Source of the DNA: Chelydra serpentina
Lineage: Eukaryota > Chordata > Testudines > Chelydridae
Assembly (NCBI GenBank): GCA_037349315.1
Contig: JBAIAC010000021.1
Coordinates: 3,286,001 to 3,350,000 of the forward strand
Length of the DNA: 64,000 bases
Direction: 5' to 3'
Position 1 is the stretch's first letter. The number at the start of each line of letters is the position of its first letter. Of the stretch, positions 1 through 9,500 are shown one piece after another. Made by a program: the position numbers and the translations under genes. The notes beneath the pieces are model-generated. The model did not search any database. It saw nothing but the letters and a program-made list of their open reading frames with translations, and was not told the origin of the DNA.

Positions 1-225
1 CTTCATTTGTTTCGCTGTGGCGATAAACAACTGTGTCGACTTCCTGAATGGCTTTGCCTGTTCCAGGTAAAAAGCCAGGGTTCGTCAAACGTCTAAAATG
101 TGGAGACGGCGCTCCTCACTGGACGTGTGAGGCTTGGGGCAGAGGACCAGAAGGAAGATGTCCTGGCTAATATGATAGGCTGAGACCACCTTGGGGAGGA
201 ACAAAGGGTGTGGGTGGATATGGCC
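1..225 (-). pseudogene. Tyrosine recombinase fragment of the DIRS element
   Basis: On the minus strand the frame reads HPLFLPKVVSAYHISQDIF, then CPKPHTSSEERRLHILDV, a stop, and RTLAFYLEQAKPFRKSTQL. This is the part of DIRS recombinases preceding the catalytic C-terminal motif; the pattern L-H-x-L-D-V-R-R-x-L-A-F-Y is characteristic. An in-frame TGA (about position 90) interrupts it. It abuts gag directly, which is not the normal gene order. The rest of the recombinase is outside the window. Confidence 0.65.
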
Positions 226-461
226 CATATCTGCCCAGCAGGGCTTGGTGGTTTGCCACCCTCAGCTGGAAGCTTGAAGAGGAATAAAGCTTTCTGCCAA
301 ACAAATCTAGCCTTCTTGAGTCTTTATTCTTTGGGGTGGGTGCGGGCTGGCCCTGGCACTCCCTGTGGTTGACCGCCTCTACCATAAGGGAGTTGGGAGT
401 GGGGTGAGTGTACAGGTATTCATACCCCTTGGTGGGTACGGAATATTTCCGCTCATTCCTC
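226..461 (-). pseudogene. DIRS gag-like ORF, C-terminal part
   Basis: This minus-strand continuation of gag lies on the far side of the MITE. Across the TTA site the frame reads into KYYVPTKGYEYLYTH-like coding, then NSLMVEAVNHRECQ, then DSRRLDLFGRKLYSSS and FQLRVANHQALLGRY. This is the conserved capsid-like end of DIRS gag. Removing the 285-bp MITE and one TTA would restore colinearity, so gag was continuous when the MITE inserted. The coding then passes without a gap into recombinase sequence near position 225. Confidence 0.7.
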
Positions 462-464
462 TTA

Positions 465-749
465 GGCTAGGTCTACACTAACCCCCCCGTCGAACTAAGA
501 TACGCAACTTCAGCAACGTTAATAACGTAGCTGAAGTCGAAGTACCTTAGTTCGAACTTACCTGTGGTCCACACGCGGCGCGCAGGCTCCCCCGTCGACT
601 CCGCCTACTCCACTCGTCGAGCTGGATTACCAGCATCGACGACGGAGCACTTCCTGGTTCGATTTATCGCGTCTTGACAAGACGCGATAAATCGAACCCA
701 GAACATCGATCCCGCGCCTCCGACGCGACGGGTAAGTATAGACATACCC
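465..749. mobile_element. Harbinger-type MITE with TTA target duplication
   Basis: A 285-bp element flanked by TTA (462-464 and 750-752). It starts GGCTAGGTCTACACTA and ends GTATAGACATACCC, so the termini match those of the full Harbinger at 18530-23741. It carries a perfect 20-bp inverted repeat (656-675 and 679-698) with a 3-nt loop and a second hairpin around 510-540. It has no coding capacity. It is inserted in the DIRS gag region. Confidence 0.9.
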
Positions 750-755
750 TTAGAG

Positions 756-2581
756 ATGGGGGGCAAGGAAGATGGGGTCTACCTCAGGGCAGGGGAGATC
801 CTTGCCACCCCTTCGTGGAGCGGGAGGGCCACCCTAGCCGGAGCTGCAGTTGAGAGGACATCAAAGAAGGAGTCTGATGGCTCCTCCACCTCCTTGGCCT
901 GTAGGTTGAGGCTTGAGGCCACCCTTTTCAGGAGCTCTTGGTGGGCTTTTGTGTCCTCCTGGGGAATAGGAGTAGGGGGTGCCGTAATGGCTTCATCCGG
1001 GGAGGATGAGGATGGAGGCACGGTGCTTTGAGTTCCCACCGGTGCCGCAGCCTCCAGTGCCTGGTCACCCTCTGAGTACGGGACCAGGAAGGAGTGTTCT
1101 GCTGATGCCCTCTTAGGGGATGAGAGAGGGAAGCAGATGGTCTTTCTGACCGAGCCACCTGTGGGGTCTGCGTGGGAGCCCATGGAGCCCAGTGGTTCCA
1201 GGGCACCGGCTAGGGAGTCTGGTGCCACTGCACAGGTTGCAGCACCATCAGAGCTGGCTGCCCCACTGGAATCGGCTGGTCCGCTGACTGCAGACTCCGA
1301 GGGGAGGCTGGGCTGGCATGTGAGCGGCCGCTACCAGGAGATGGGGACAAGTAGCAGCGCCAGGAACGGTGCCGGGCACCAGAGCACGAGTCCGGTGTAG
1401 AAGAGCAGGAGTACCGTCTATAGCGGCTGCTCCATGAGCGGCTCCAGCAGATGGATCTGCGGCGGCTGGCAACCTACACCTGGGGCTGCGGGAATGGTGC
1501 CGTGCTGGCTACCTCGACCAGGACAAGGAGCGTGAGCAGCGTCGATGTCGGCACTGTGAAGGGCTATGGCGGCTTTGTGGAGTTGGCGGCCTCCAGTGCC
1601 GTCGATCCCGGTCCCGGTAGGGGGTGCTCTCACCTTGAGCCCTGCACTCCCTAGATGCAGAGCGGTGCCTCGAGCCCTGTTGCTTGACACTGAACCAGAC
1701 AGTCAGGTGGGGGCAGGCGCAGCTCCGTGGGGGCTGTCAGCAGGGTGGTCATACAGCAAGGAACAGCATCGGGATCCTTCCCACGACCGTGAGCAGTACT
1801 GTCCTGGTGGCAATTGTGCTGGTCCTAGCGCCAGTTTGCCTCGGGACCAAGGGGCCGCTGGGGTCAGCGTGGATGGTAGCAGGAGAGACATTATGTCTCA
1901 AGCTGCCTGCAGGGCCTCCGGCGTGGAGGGCACCTGTACATGGCCAGGGTTGCCACTAGCGTCCAGGGAGGTCAGCTCAGAGTGGGCCAGGCTACTCCAC
2001 TCTACTTGAGTCGGAGACAGCGAGACCGAGGGGGATCGAGAGCTGCCCAGCGCAGGTCTACGCTCACCCCCAGCCTTTTCCCGCTGCCTCGACGGTGATG
2101 GTTGCTTCTTCATCTTCTAAATCTGTCCCATGGATGGGGAGCGGTGCCGGCTGGTGGATGGCACCGCCGGATCGCCACACACTGAGGTCAAGGTGCTCGG
2201 TGCCGACTAGGAGTGGCGCAGAGGTGTCGCAGTCAGGGCCGACTCCATCAATATGGCATGGAGCCATATATCCCACTCCTTCTTAGTTCATAGTTTAAAA
2301 GATCTGCAAATTTTGCAGCGGTCACTGACATGGGATTCACCAAGACAGCGTAGACAACTAGTGTGCGGGTCACTTATAGGCATAGGACATTTACAAGTGC
2401 TGCACGACTTAAAGCCCGGGGAATGGGGCACGCCCCAACCCGGGCAAGAAGAGGTTCTAACTACTACTTTTACTTTTAAAAAGAATAACATAAAATTACA
2501 GGTACTAACTATACACAGAATGAGAGAAAACAGTTTAAATGGAGAGGACTGCAGCGGAGAGCTGGAGCACAGCAGTTCCAC
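756..2581 (-). pseudogene. DIRS gag-like ORF, N-terminal part, broken
   Basis: On the minus strand, about 2290-2450 encodes a cysteine-rich motif (CSTCKCPMPISDPHTSC, then CLGESH and CKIC) typical of the DIRS gag N-terminus. Downstream pieces in other frames include DCDTSAPLLVGTEHL (2064-2276) and SSSSPDEAITAPPTPIPQ followed by AHQELLKRVASSLNLQ and APARVALPLHEGVARI (779-1228). These are recognisable gag segments in the expected order. Between about 1230 and 2060 the frame is lost and the sequence is GC-rich and low in information. The coding continues past the MITE into 226-461. Confidence 0.7.
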
Positions 2582-2789
2582 AGCACATCACTCGTGGCAA
2601 GAAGGAACTGAGGGTAGGGGGAGCGTGCAACGCCCCTTATACCATGCCCTAGTGGCGCCACTCCAGGGGTTGCTCGGGGCTCTCCCCTATGGGTACTGCT
2701 AGGGGAAAAACTTCCGGCACTGGTGCATGTGGCGAACACTCACACCTATTGTGGAATGCACATGAGCAATCACTCGAAGAAGAAATGAA

Positions 2790-5165
2790 CGATCTGAATC
2801 ATAGAGAAGGCTTGGAATTACTTTAAGTCAAAGTTGCAGAAACTATCTGAAGCCTGCATCCCAAGGAAGGCAGGGGGGAGCAGAAACCATAAGAAAGGGT
2901 TGCAGAGCAAACCGGATGAACAAGCATCTCAATCAGATTATTAAAATAAAACAGAAAGCCTACAAGGAATGGAAAGCAGAAAGCCTACAAGAAAACCTAG
3001 CTCTTGGAGGTCAGCAAGTGTAGGTAAAAACTCAAAAGCTGCCAAAAGCCAAGTAGACTTGGACCTTGCAAAGGAAATTAAAACCAAAAGTAAAAGTTTC
3101 TTTAGCCATATACATAAAAAGAAAACAAGGAAAGAAGATGTGGGACTGCTAAACACTGAGAATGGGATGGAGATTAAAGATAACCTAAGTATGACCCAAC
3201 AGCTAAACAAATACTTTGCCTAGGGTTTTAATAAGCATCCTGAGGAGTTTGGGGACAGTGGTAGGGTGGCTAATGGGAATGAAGATTTGGAAGTAGAACA
3301 TCCAAGGTGGAAGCCAAACTCAAACAGCATAACGTGACCAATACTGGGGCTCTGGATAATCTCCATTCGAGAATATTACAGGAATTGGCATATAGAATTG
3401 CAAGAACAATAGCAAGTATTTTTAATGAATATATAAACTCAAGGGTTCATACCCTATGACTGGAGAATTGCAAATAAAGTACCTACATTTAAGAAACGGG
3501 GAAATAAGTGATCTGGGAAACTATGGACCTGTTATTGCATACAAAAGAGGTCAAACTGTTTTAGAACAAATTTTGAAAGAGAGGGTAATTAAAGACCTAG
3601 AGGTAAATGGTAACTGGTATAAAATACACCATGGTTTTACAAAAGGTAGATCTTGTTAAACCAACCTGATCTCCTTCTTTGAGAAGATAACTGATTTTTT
3701 AGATAATAGAAATGCAGTAGATGTAATCTACCCAGATTTCATAAAGCATTTGATACAGTTCCATGTGGGAAATTATTAGTTAAATTGGAAAAGATGGGGA
3801 TTAATATGAGAACTGAAAGGTGGATAAGGAACTGGTTAAAGGGGAAACTACAACAGGTCATACTGAAAGGTGAAGTGTCAGCCTGGAGGAAGGTTCAGGG
3901 ATCAGTCTTGGGATCAATCTTATTTAATATGATAATTAATGACCATGACACAAAAAGTGGGAGTGAACTAATATAATTTGCAGATGACATGAAGTTGGGA
4001 GGTATTGCCAATAAAAAGGAGGACCAGAATAATATACAAGATCTGGACGATTTTGGAAACTGGAGTATTAGAAATGGGATGACATTTAATAGTGCAAGGG
4101 ACTGAGGGACTAACAACAAGTATTTTTGCTATAAGCTGGGGACATATCAGTTGGAAGCAACAGAGAAGGAGAAAGACCCGGGGATATTGGTCGACCACAG
4201 GATGACTATGAGCCGCCTGTGTGAGGTGTCCATTAAAAAAGCTAATGCAGTCCTAGGATGCATGAGGTGAATATTCCCAGTACAGAGAGGGAAGTGTTAG
4301 TACCATTACACAAGGCACTGGTGAGACCTCATCTGGAATACTGTGGGCAATTCTGGTCTCCCATATGTAAGAAAGATTAATTCAAAGTGCAACAGGAGCA
4401 GAGAAGGGCTACTGTGATCAGAGGAATGGAAAACCTGTGCTACAAAAGGAGATCTAAGGAGTTTGGTTTGTTTAGCCTAACAAAACAAAGACTATAAGGA
4501 GATATGATTGCTCTCTATAAATATATCAAAGGGATAAACGTCAGGGAGGGAAAGGAATTATTTAAGTTAAGAGCCAGTATTGGCATAAGAACAAATGGAT
4601 GTAAACTGACTCAACAAGTTTAGGCTTGAAATTAGATAAAGGTTTCTAACTATCAGAGGAGTGAAGTTCTAGAACAGCCTCCCTAGGGGAGCAGTGGGGG
4701 CAAAAAACCTAACTGGCTTCACGATTGAGCTGGATTTAGATGGTGTGGTGAGATTACTTACAACAGCACATGGCTCATCTGCAACTGCTAGTAGCAAATA
4801 CATTCAACAGCCTGCGATGAGACACTAGATGGGGAGAGCTCTGAGTTACTACAGAGAATTCTTTCCTAGGTGGCTGGCTGGTGGGTCTCACCCACATGCT
4901 CAGGGTCTAACTGATCACCATACTTGGGGTTGGGAAGGAATTTCCCCCCAGGTCAGATTGGCAGAGGCCCTGGGATTTTTTCAGCTTCCTCTGCAGCATG
5001 GGGCATGTGGTCATCAAGAATTGAGGACTTCAGTAACTCAGCCAGAGGTTAGCATTCTTTACAGGAGTGGGTGGGTGAGATTCTGTGGCCTGCATTGTGC
5101 AGAAAGTCAGAACAGATGATCATGATGGTCCCTTCAGGCCTTAAAGTCTATGAGTCTGTAAATCA
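2790..5165 (+). mobile_element. Old, degraded CR1 LINE
   Basis: A plus-strand CR1 copy starting next to the DIRS terminus. Reverse-transcriptase remnants in shifting frames include KIKQKAYKEW-like coding near 2945, HHGFTKGRSC (about 3630-3657), RTERWIRNWLKGKLQQV with VQGSVLGSILFNMIIND (3785-3960) and the remnant [13 protein letters not shown] near 4320-4355. The 3' end is the CR1 terminal pattern (ATGGTCCCTTCAGGCCTTAAAGTC, then TATGAGTCTG). Many indels and stops mark it as much older than the copies at 13305, 31261 and 56440. Confidence 0.85.
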
Positions 5166-5335
5166 CATTTACATCCTATCAGTCCCACAGTCCCAGCTGG
5201 AGTCAATTGGCCATTGCTCCATTGGAGTCAACAGGAGAGACCACAACATAAATTAAGCAGCCTGAAGACTCCTCTAATCTGTGCTGTCTGCCAGTGGCCT
5301 CCAGAATAAACTATGGATACACAGACAAGAACAAT
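5166..5335. other. No gene seen
   Basis: Non-coding sequence with short repeats of the 'inserted amid CAATGG / GGAGTCAA' kind common in old reptile interspersed repeats. No open frame or splice-flanked exon is visible on either strand. Confidence 0.4.
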
Positions 5336-5712
5336 TGTGTTATTACTAGAGCTAAGTGAAAAAACAACAACAAAAAGAAAAATCTAGAATCGTGGCAAAA
5401 TTTTGAAATTTTTCACGAAATTGTTTTGCGTCAGTCAGAATGTTTCATTTAGATAGATTTCAACCATTTTTAATTTTTAATTATATTTTTAAAATAAAGT
5501 AAATTTCAAAATGAAAAGTCATTTCAAAACAAAAAATTAAAACTTTCCATTCTGAAATTATCAAAATCAGAGAGTTGACATTTTCAAAAGGGTTTTTCCC
5601 AGAATGAATTTTTGTCAAAATTGATATAATTTTGTGGAAAAAAAATTCAACTTCATTGAAATGGCTTTTTCCAACGGGAAATTGTTCTGATGAAATTTTT
5701 TGACCAGGTATA
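5336..5712. repeat. AT-rich foldback repeat (TTTTTGACCAG family)
   Basis: A stretch dominated by short direct and inverted runs of TTTTGAAATTTTTC, AAATTTTG and TTTCATT, ending AAATTTTTTGACCAGG. The same style of sequence recurs at 16990-17275, 17700-17990, 27135-27415, 36515-36725, 49283-49707 and 50405-50760. It looks like a non-autonomous foldback or MITE family. Class is uncertain because no clear target duplication is visible here. Confidence 0.5.
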
Positions 5713-5993
5713 GTTATTACACATTAAGGGCACTTCTAAGTTGTAATGAATTGCCAGAAATAACATTAGTACACAATCGAGATTGCCCAGCACTTTCTTG
5801 CACTGTTCCAGAGCATCTACACTTAAACCTCTGAAAACCAGGAAATACAGTGTTAATGTCTAGGCCTCCCCAACAAAACAACCTGAAATCTTTGAGCGAT
5901 GTCTGCCCCAACACCCCCAACAACACACACATCAACGCTCTGCCCTGACAGATGCAACAGAAAATGTGAGCACTGTAGGACACAGTCTAACAC

Positions 5994-6360
5994 ACAGGCA
6001 CTGGCTCAGTGGGTGCTCCAGGGCTGGAGTACCCATGGAAAAAAAATAGTGGGTGCTCAGTGCACACTGGCAGCCAGCTCCTCCTGTCCCCCCAGCACCT
6101 CCCGTCCGCTGGTGGCCTTGCCAATCGACTCCTCCCCCTCCCCCGCAATGCCTCCCGCCTACCGCGATAAGCTGTTCAGCGGCATGCAAGAAGCACTGGG
6201 GGGAGGGGGAAGAGCAGGGGCGGGAAGATGTGGGGCAGGGCGGAAAGAGGCAGGACAGGGATGGTGGATTGGAAGAGGGGTGGAGTGGGGGTGGAGCCTG
6301 GGGGGCGGAGTGGGAGTCGAGCACCCCCCCCCCGGGAACTCAGAAACTCGGTGCCTCTGG
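5994..6360. mobile_element. hAT-like non-autonomous element, 8-bp target duplication
   Basis: The element is flanked by TCTAACAC (5986-5993) and TCTAACAT (6361-6368), 7 of 8 identical. Its interior includes GTGGGTGCTCCAGGGCTGGA, shared with the element at 61577-61869 (GTGGGTGCTCCGGGGCTGGA). The right portion is G-rich. There is no coding capacity. The 8-bp duplication suggests hAT-type integration. Confidence 0.7.
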
Positions 6361-6368
6361 TCTAACAT

Positions 6369-7259
6369 GTTCTCTTTTCTAGGGCAAAATTCAGTTTTAG
6401 GTCAGGCATAGCAAACAGGAGCTACCTACCCCTGGCCTACACCCCAACACTGAGCCTGCTCCTCACAAACCACCCCTGACAGGCAAACTGTTCCCTCCCC
6501 TTCACCCGTGCACTGAGAATTCCTTCTGAGACTTTGCTTTCACTTACCCCTCACTGTGCCTCAGAGACCACAGCATGTGTGTGACCAGGTTACTGACAAC
6601 CCCCGCAGCTACTGACACAGTCTAACGACCTCAGCACTCATACTGAATCCCTCTAGTTACACATGCACTGCACCTCAAATCGCAGTCACTGCCCTTCCAA
6701 ACTGCTCCAATGAATCTCTCCACCACTCGCTACAGCTGCACTTAACACAATGACCACAACTGTGTTAAATGGTGGAGGGATTAGTTGGAACAGGCTGGCA
6801 GAGCTGGTTGATCAGTGGCTGGTGTAAATTGGCAACAGCTCCACTGGCGTCAATGAGACCACAGCTGGTATGAATCATCCAAAGCTCCATTGGAATCAAT
6901 AGAGGTGTGGCAATTTACACCAGAGGAGGACCTGGCCCACTGAGGACGCACTAGGAAATTGCATAACAAGATTCCACCAAAACTACCACTGGTTTACCAG
7001 TGGGAGCCCTGATGTAGACAAGGCTCTGGAGATTTCTGGCATGTTTGCCATGCTTCCAATTAGCCTGCTCTGAGCAGTTTTATTTGAGAAGGTTTATGCG
7101 GGTTCTCTCCCAGATCACCTATGGCACCTTGGTGACAATTCGTGGTTTTACTAATGGACATTTTTGGCACAGCACACTAACGAGGGTATGAGCATCCTAA
7201 AGAAACCGTGGAACATTTAGAGAAAATTCCTCATCAATAGCTTAAAATGTTCATTTTAC
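6369..7259. other. No gene seen; old repeat-like sequence
   Basis: The region lies downstream of the last visible RNF213-like exon. It contains short motifs repeated in the neighbourhood (GCAACAGCTCCACTGGCGTC near 6832, CAAAGCTCCATTGG near 6880) typical of old interspersed repeats. I checked the minus strand for a phase-0 exon that would follow 7260-7455 and found no convincing one. Confidence 0.4.
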
Positions 7260-7455
7260 CGTTTTGGTTTGCAGTAAATCTTCTGTTCCAGAGAACAATC
7301 CAAAAATCTGCAGTGACGTCATCACAGGGTTGAATGGTGCTTTCTTTGGGTGTTTCAAGAAAATTGTGACCAAAGTGAGTGTTAAATTAAGGCACTGCAG
7401 AACATCCTCCAACTCCTTTGGCTGCAAAATATGTTTTGCATTTCCTGTCTGATGT
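7260..7455 (-). CDS. RNF213: RNF213-like gene, last exon visible in window
   Basis: A 196-nt minus-strand exon with a strong acceptor (TTTGCTATATCCACAG) and the donor AAAACG|GTAAAA. One nucleotide plus 65 codons encode QTGNAKHILQPKELEDVLQ, a leucine-rich helix (LNLTLTLVTIFLKH), then VMTSLQIFGLFSGTEDLL. The arrangement resembles the S-Y-S-D-L-R-K-F-G-I-V-L-S...H-L-L-T-L-A-D-V-K-H-V-F-R-L region of human RNF213. It ends in phase 0. The AAA+ motor, RING and RZ-finger regions would lie beyond the left edge, since no further exon is visible in 1-7259. Confidence 0.7.
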
Positions 7456-7576
7456 CTGTGGATATAGCAAAGGAAACAGCATTGAAAACTCAGCTCTTCA
7501 ATAATGTACGGCATTTTAAATTTAAAATATCATTTAAAACTAATAAAAATATGGGACAACTAGTATATTAAGCAAG

Positions 7577-7800
7577 TACTGCACAGACCCACAGTGACAG
7601 AGATCGGGGCCCCGTTGTGCTGGGCACTGCACAGACACACAGTAAAAAGTCCCTGCCCCTTAGAAGTCACTGTCTATACAGACAAAGGAAGGATTATTAT
7701 TCACATGTTACCAATGGGGAAGTGGGGCCCAGAGAGACTAAGTGACTTGCCCATTTGGATAAACCCATCAGAGATTGTGAGGTGCCCAAATATTAAGGCA
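7577..7800 (-). repeat. MIR-like SINE fragment
   Basis: Minus-strand MIR-type pattern: the plus strand shows GGGGCCCCGTTGTGCTGGGC, then CCAATGGGGAAGTGGGGCCC and GAGACTAAGTGACTTGCCCA, the complement of the conserved MIR core (GGCAAGTCACTT, then CCCATTG) and of the tail widespread in amniotes. The SINE has no coding content. Confidence 0.55.
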
Positions 7801-8880
7801 ATGGGGGCCAGATAAGTTCCTGAGATAGACAGAGGTCAGTTGGGGTCAGAGCCTCTCTCTGAGGGCCCAGTGTGAGTCATTCAGGGCCTAGTTAAGCACT
7901 AAGTTACACACAGCTCCACATAGCCTTGATCCTCTGCTCCAACCAGGGAGTGCTCAGAGTATTGCAGGCAGGGCCCAGCAAGTGCTAAGTATTCTGGGAT
8001 GTCTCGGGTCACACCTCATACCAGTGTAGGACCACATTCAAACACAAGAGGCAGCAGAGGGCGGTCAGGATCAGACTGTCCCTGCCTGAATCCCCACCTC
8101 CTGGCCCCGTTCTTCTCCAGCGGTGGGAGCTCCTCACATCCTTTTAGATTTATTGGGCTATGTCTAATGTACATGTAATAGGTAAAGCAAACTCTTGCTT
8201 ACAGCCGCCCCTCCCCCAACCGTAAGTGGGAGGCACTAGGAAAAAAAGCGAGGGTAATTACACACCTTAGGTGAAATTCAAGTATTAATATTGTTTTGTT
8301 ACTTGCATATTTGTATTAGCCAAATTGCAACCACAAAACTTTGGGGTTTAAATCAGTTGCTGTGCGTCATGAGTCCAAAAATAGGTATCACGTTAGTTGC
8401 AATTTCAGACATACCCAGCATGGTAAAGGAAGACAGCAACATATAATCTTTCTGCTTTACATAGGAAGTATCGAAGCAAAATGCAGCTGCAATCTAAATC
8501 ATAGTTATTGTTACGATTCTTAATTCACTAAAAGAAAATATTCGACCTCTCTCTTGTAATCTTCCCTTTACCTAGCCTAAACAAATAAAGTCAATATATG
8601 TTAATATTTTTTCTCTCTTACCCACTTGTGTTTTAATCTAGGGTTTAAAGATGCAAGAAAACATATTTGGCTCCTAACTAAATCATTAAACCTCTTTTAC
8701 AGGCAAACCAACGTGTAAACCTGGAACGATTAATGATTTCAACCCTTAGGTTTCCTGGACCTGCTCTGGATAACAATGTTTAATCCATTGGTGGTATGGT
8801 TTGTTGGTAAATTGAAATTACTTGTCTGTGAGTTCTCTGTTTTGTGTCACGTGACTAAATTATGGTTTTGGGTAGTTTTT
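7801..8880. other. No gene seen
   Basis: About 1.1 kb without a supported feature. Open frames here are short and lack splice signals in a frame compatible with the RNF213-like gene. This interval and 9500-12240 are where an exon between 16868-16932 and 7260-7455 would have to lie if one exists. Confidence 0.4.
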
Positions 8881-8884
8881 GTTG

Positions 8885-9500
8885 CAACAACAATATCTTT
8901 GCACACAAAAATGTGCATAAAAATAAAATAATAAAATAATAATAATTAAATATAAAAATATTAATACCAAAACATTTTCCTTTGTAGTACCACACTAATT
9001 ATAATTTTAATTAGAGTTTAACCCCATGGGTGTATCCTTATAAAACATCAGTGTTGGTTCAATCTTTGCAAAAGTCCCATAAATATAGGTGTGTTTGTCA
9101 ATAAACAATGTAATTGTAATTTGATTATAAGAACCAAACAATATTATTATTATATATTATAGTATATTGTATTATATGATATTTTATATTATAATTTTAT
9201 AATTATATATTAAATAATTATTTTATTTATATATATAATTTTTATTTGGAATTTGTCAGGTAATGTGGCCAGTTGTTTGGAAGAACTCATGTTAAAAATT
9301 CAAAAGTTCATTGGGCAAACCACTATAATATTAATGTAAAATTCTACCTTTAAAAGCTATATTACAGCGACAATGTTTTATAGTGTAATAATATAAATAT
9401 GCATATAGTATATAAAATATAATAATATAATACAATATACTATACTATAATATATAATAATAATAATATTGCTTGGTTCTTATAATCAAACAATAAAAAT
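8885..9500. repeat. AT-rich region with a long inverted repeat
   Basis: Two arms of an AT-rich inverted repeat face each other: about 9119-9178 (starting TTTGATTATAAGAACCAAAC) and about 9425-9490 (ending TTGGTTCTTATAATCAAA). Each runs through TATTATTATTATATATTATA or its complement. The spacer is about 240 bp and also AT-rich. The outer part (8920-8965) is AATAAT-type low-complexity sequence. It could be a foldback transposon or a cruciform-forming sequence. Confidence 0.7.

Larger units (their letters stand above)
1..2787 (-). mobile_element. DIRS-type tyrosine-recombinase retrotransposon, internally deleted, 5' end at 2787
   Basis: Read on the minus strand, the terminal region (2787 to about 2580, starting TTCTTCTTCGAGTGATTGCT) is followed by a gag-like coding region and then directly by part of the tyrosine recombinase. 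Reverse transcriptase, RNase H and the methyltransferase-like domain, normally placed between gag and recombinase in DIRS elements, are absent. The element runs off the left edge and is interrupted by a Harbinger MITE at 465-749. Several frameshifts and stops show it is dead. The family call rests on the gag zinc-knuckle-like motif and on recombinase motifs known from DIRS elements of vertebrates. Confidence 0.75.

Noticed and set aside
6053..6411. Pro- and Gly-rich frames at 5899-6411
   Set aside because: They lie inside the hAT-like element 5994-6360 and reflect C/G runs.
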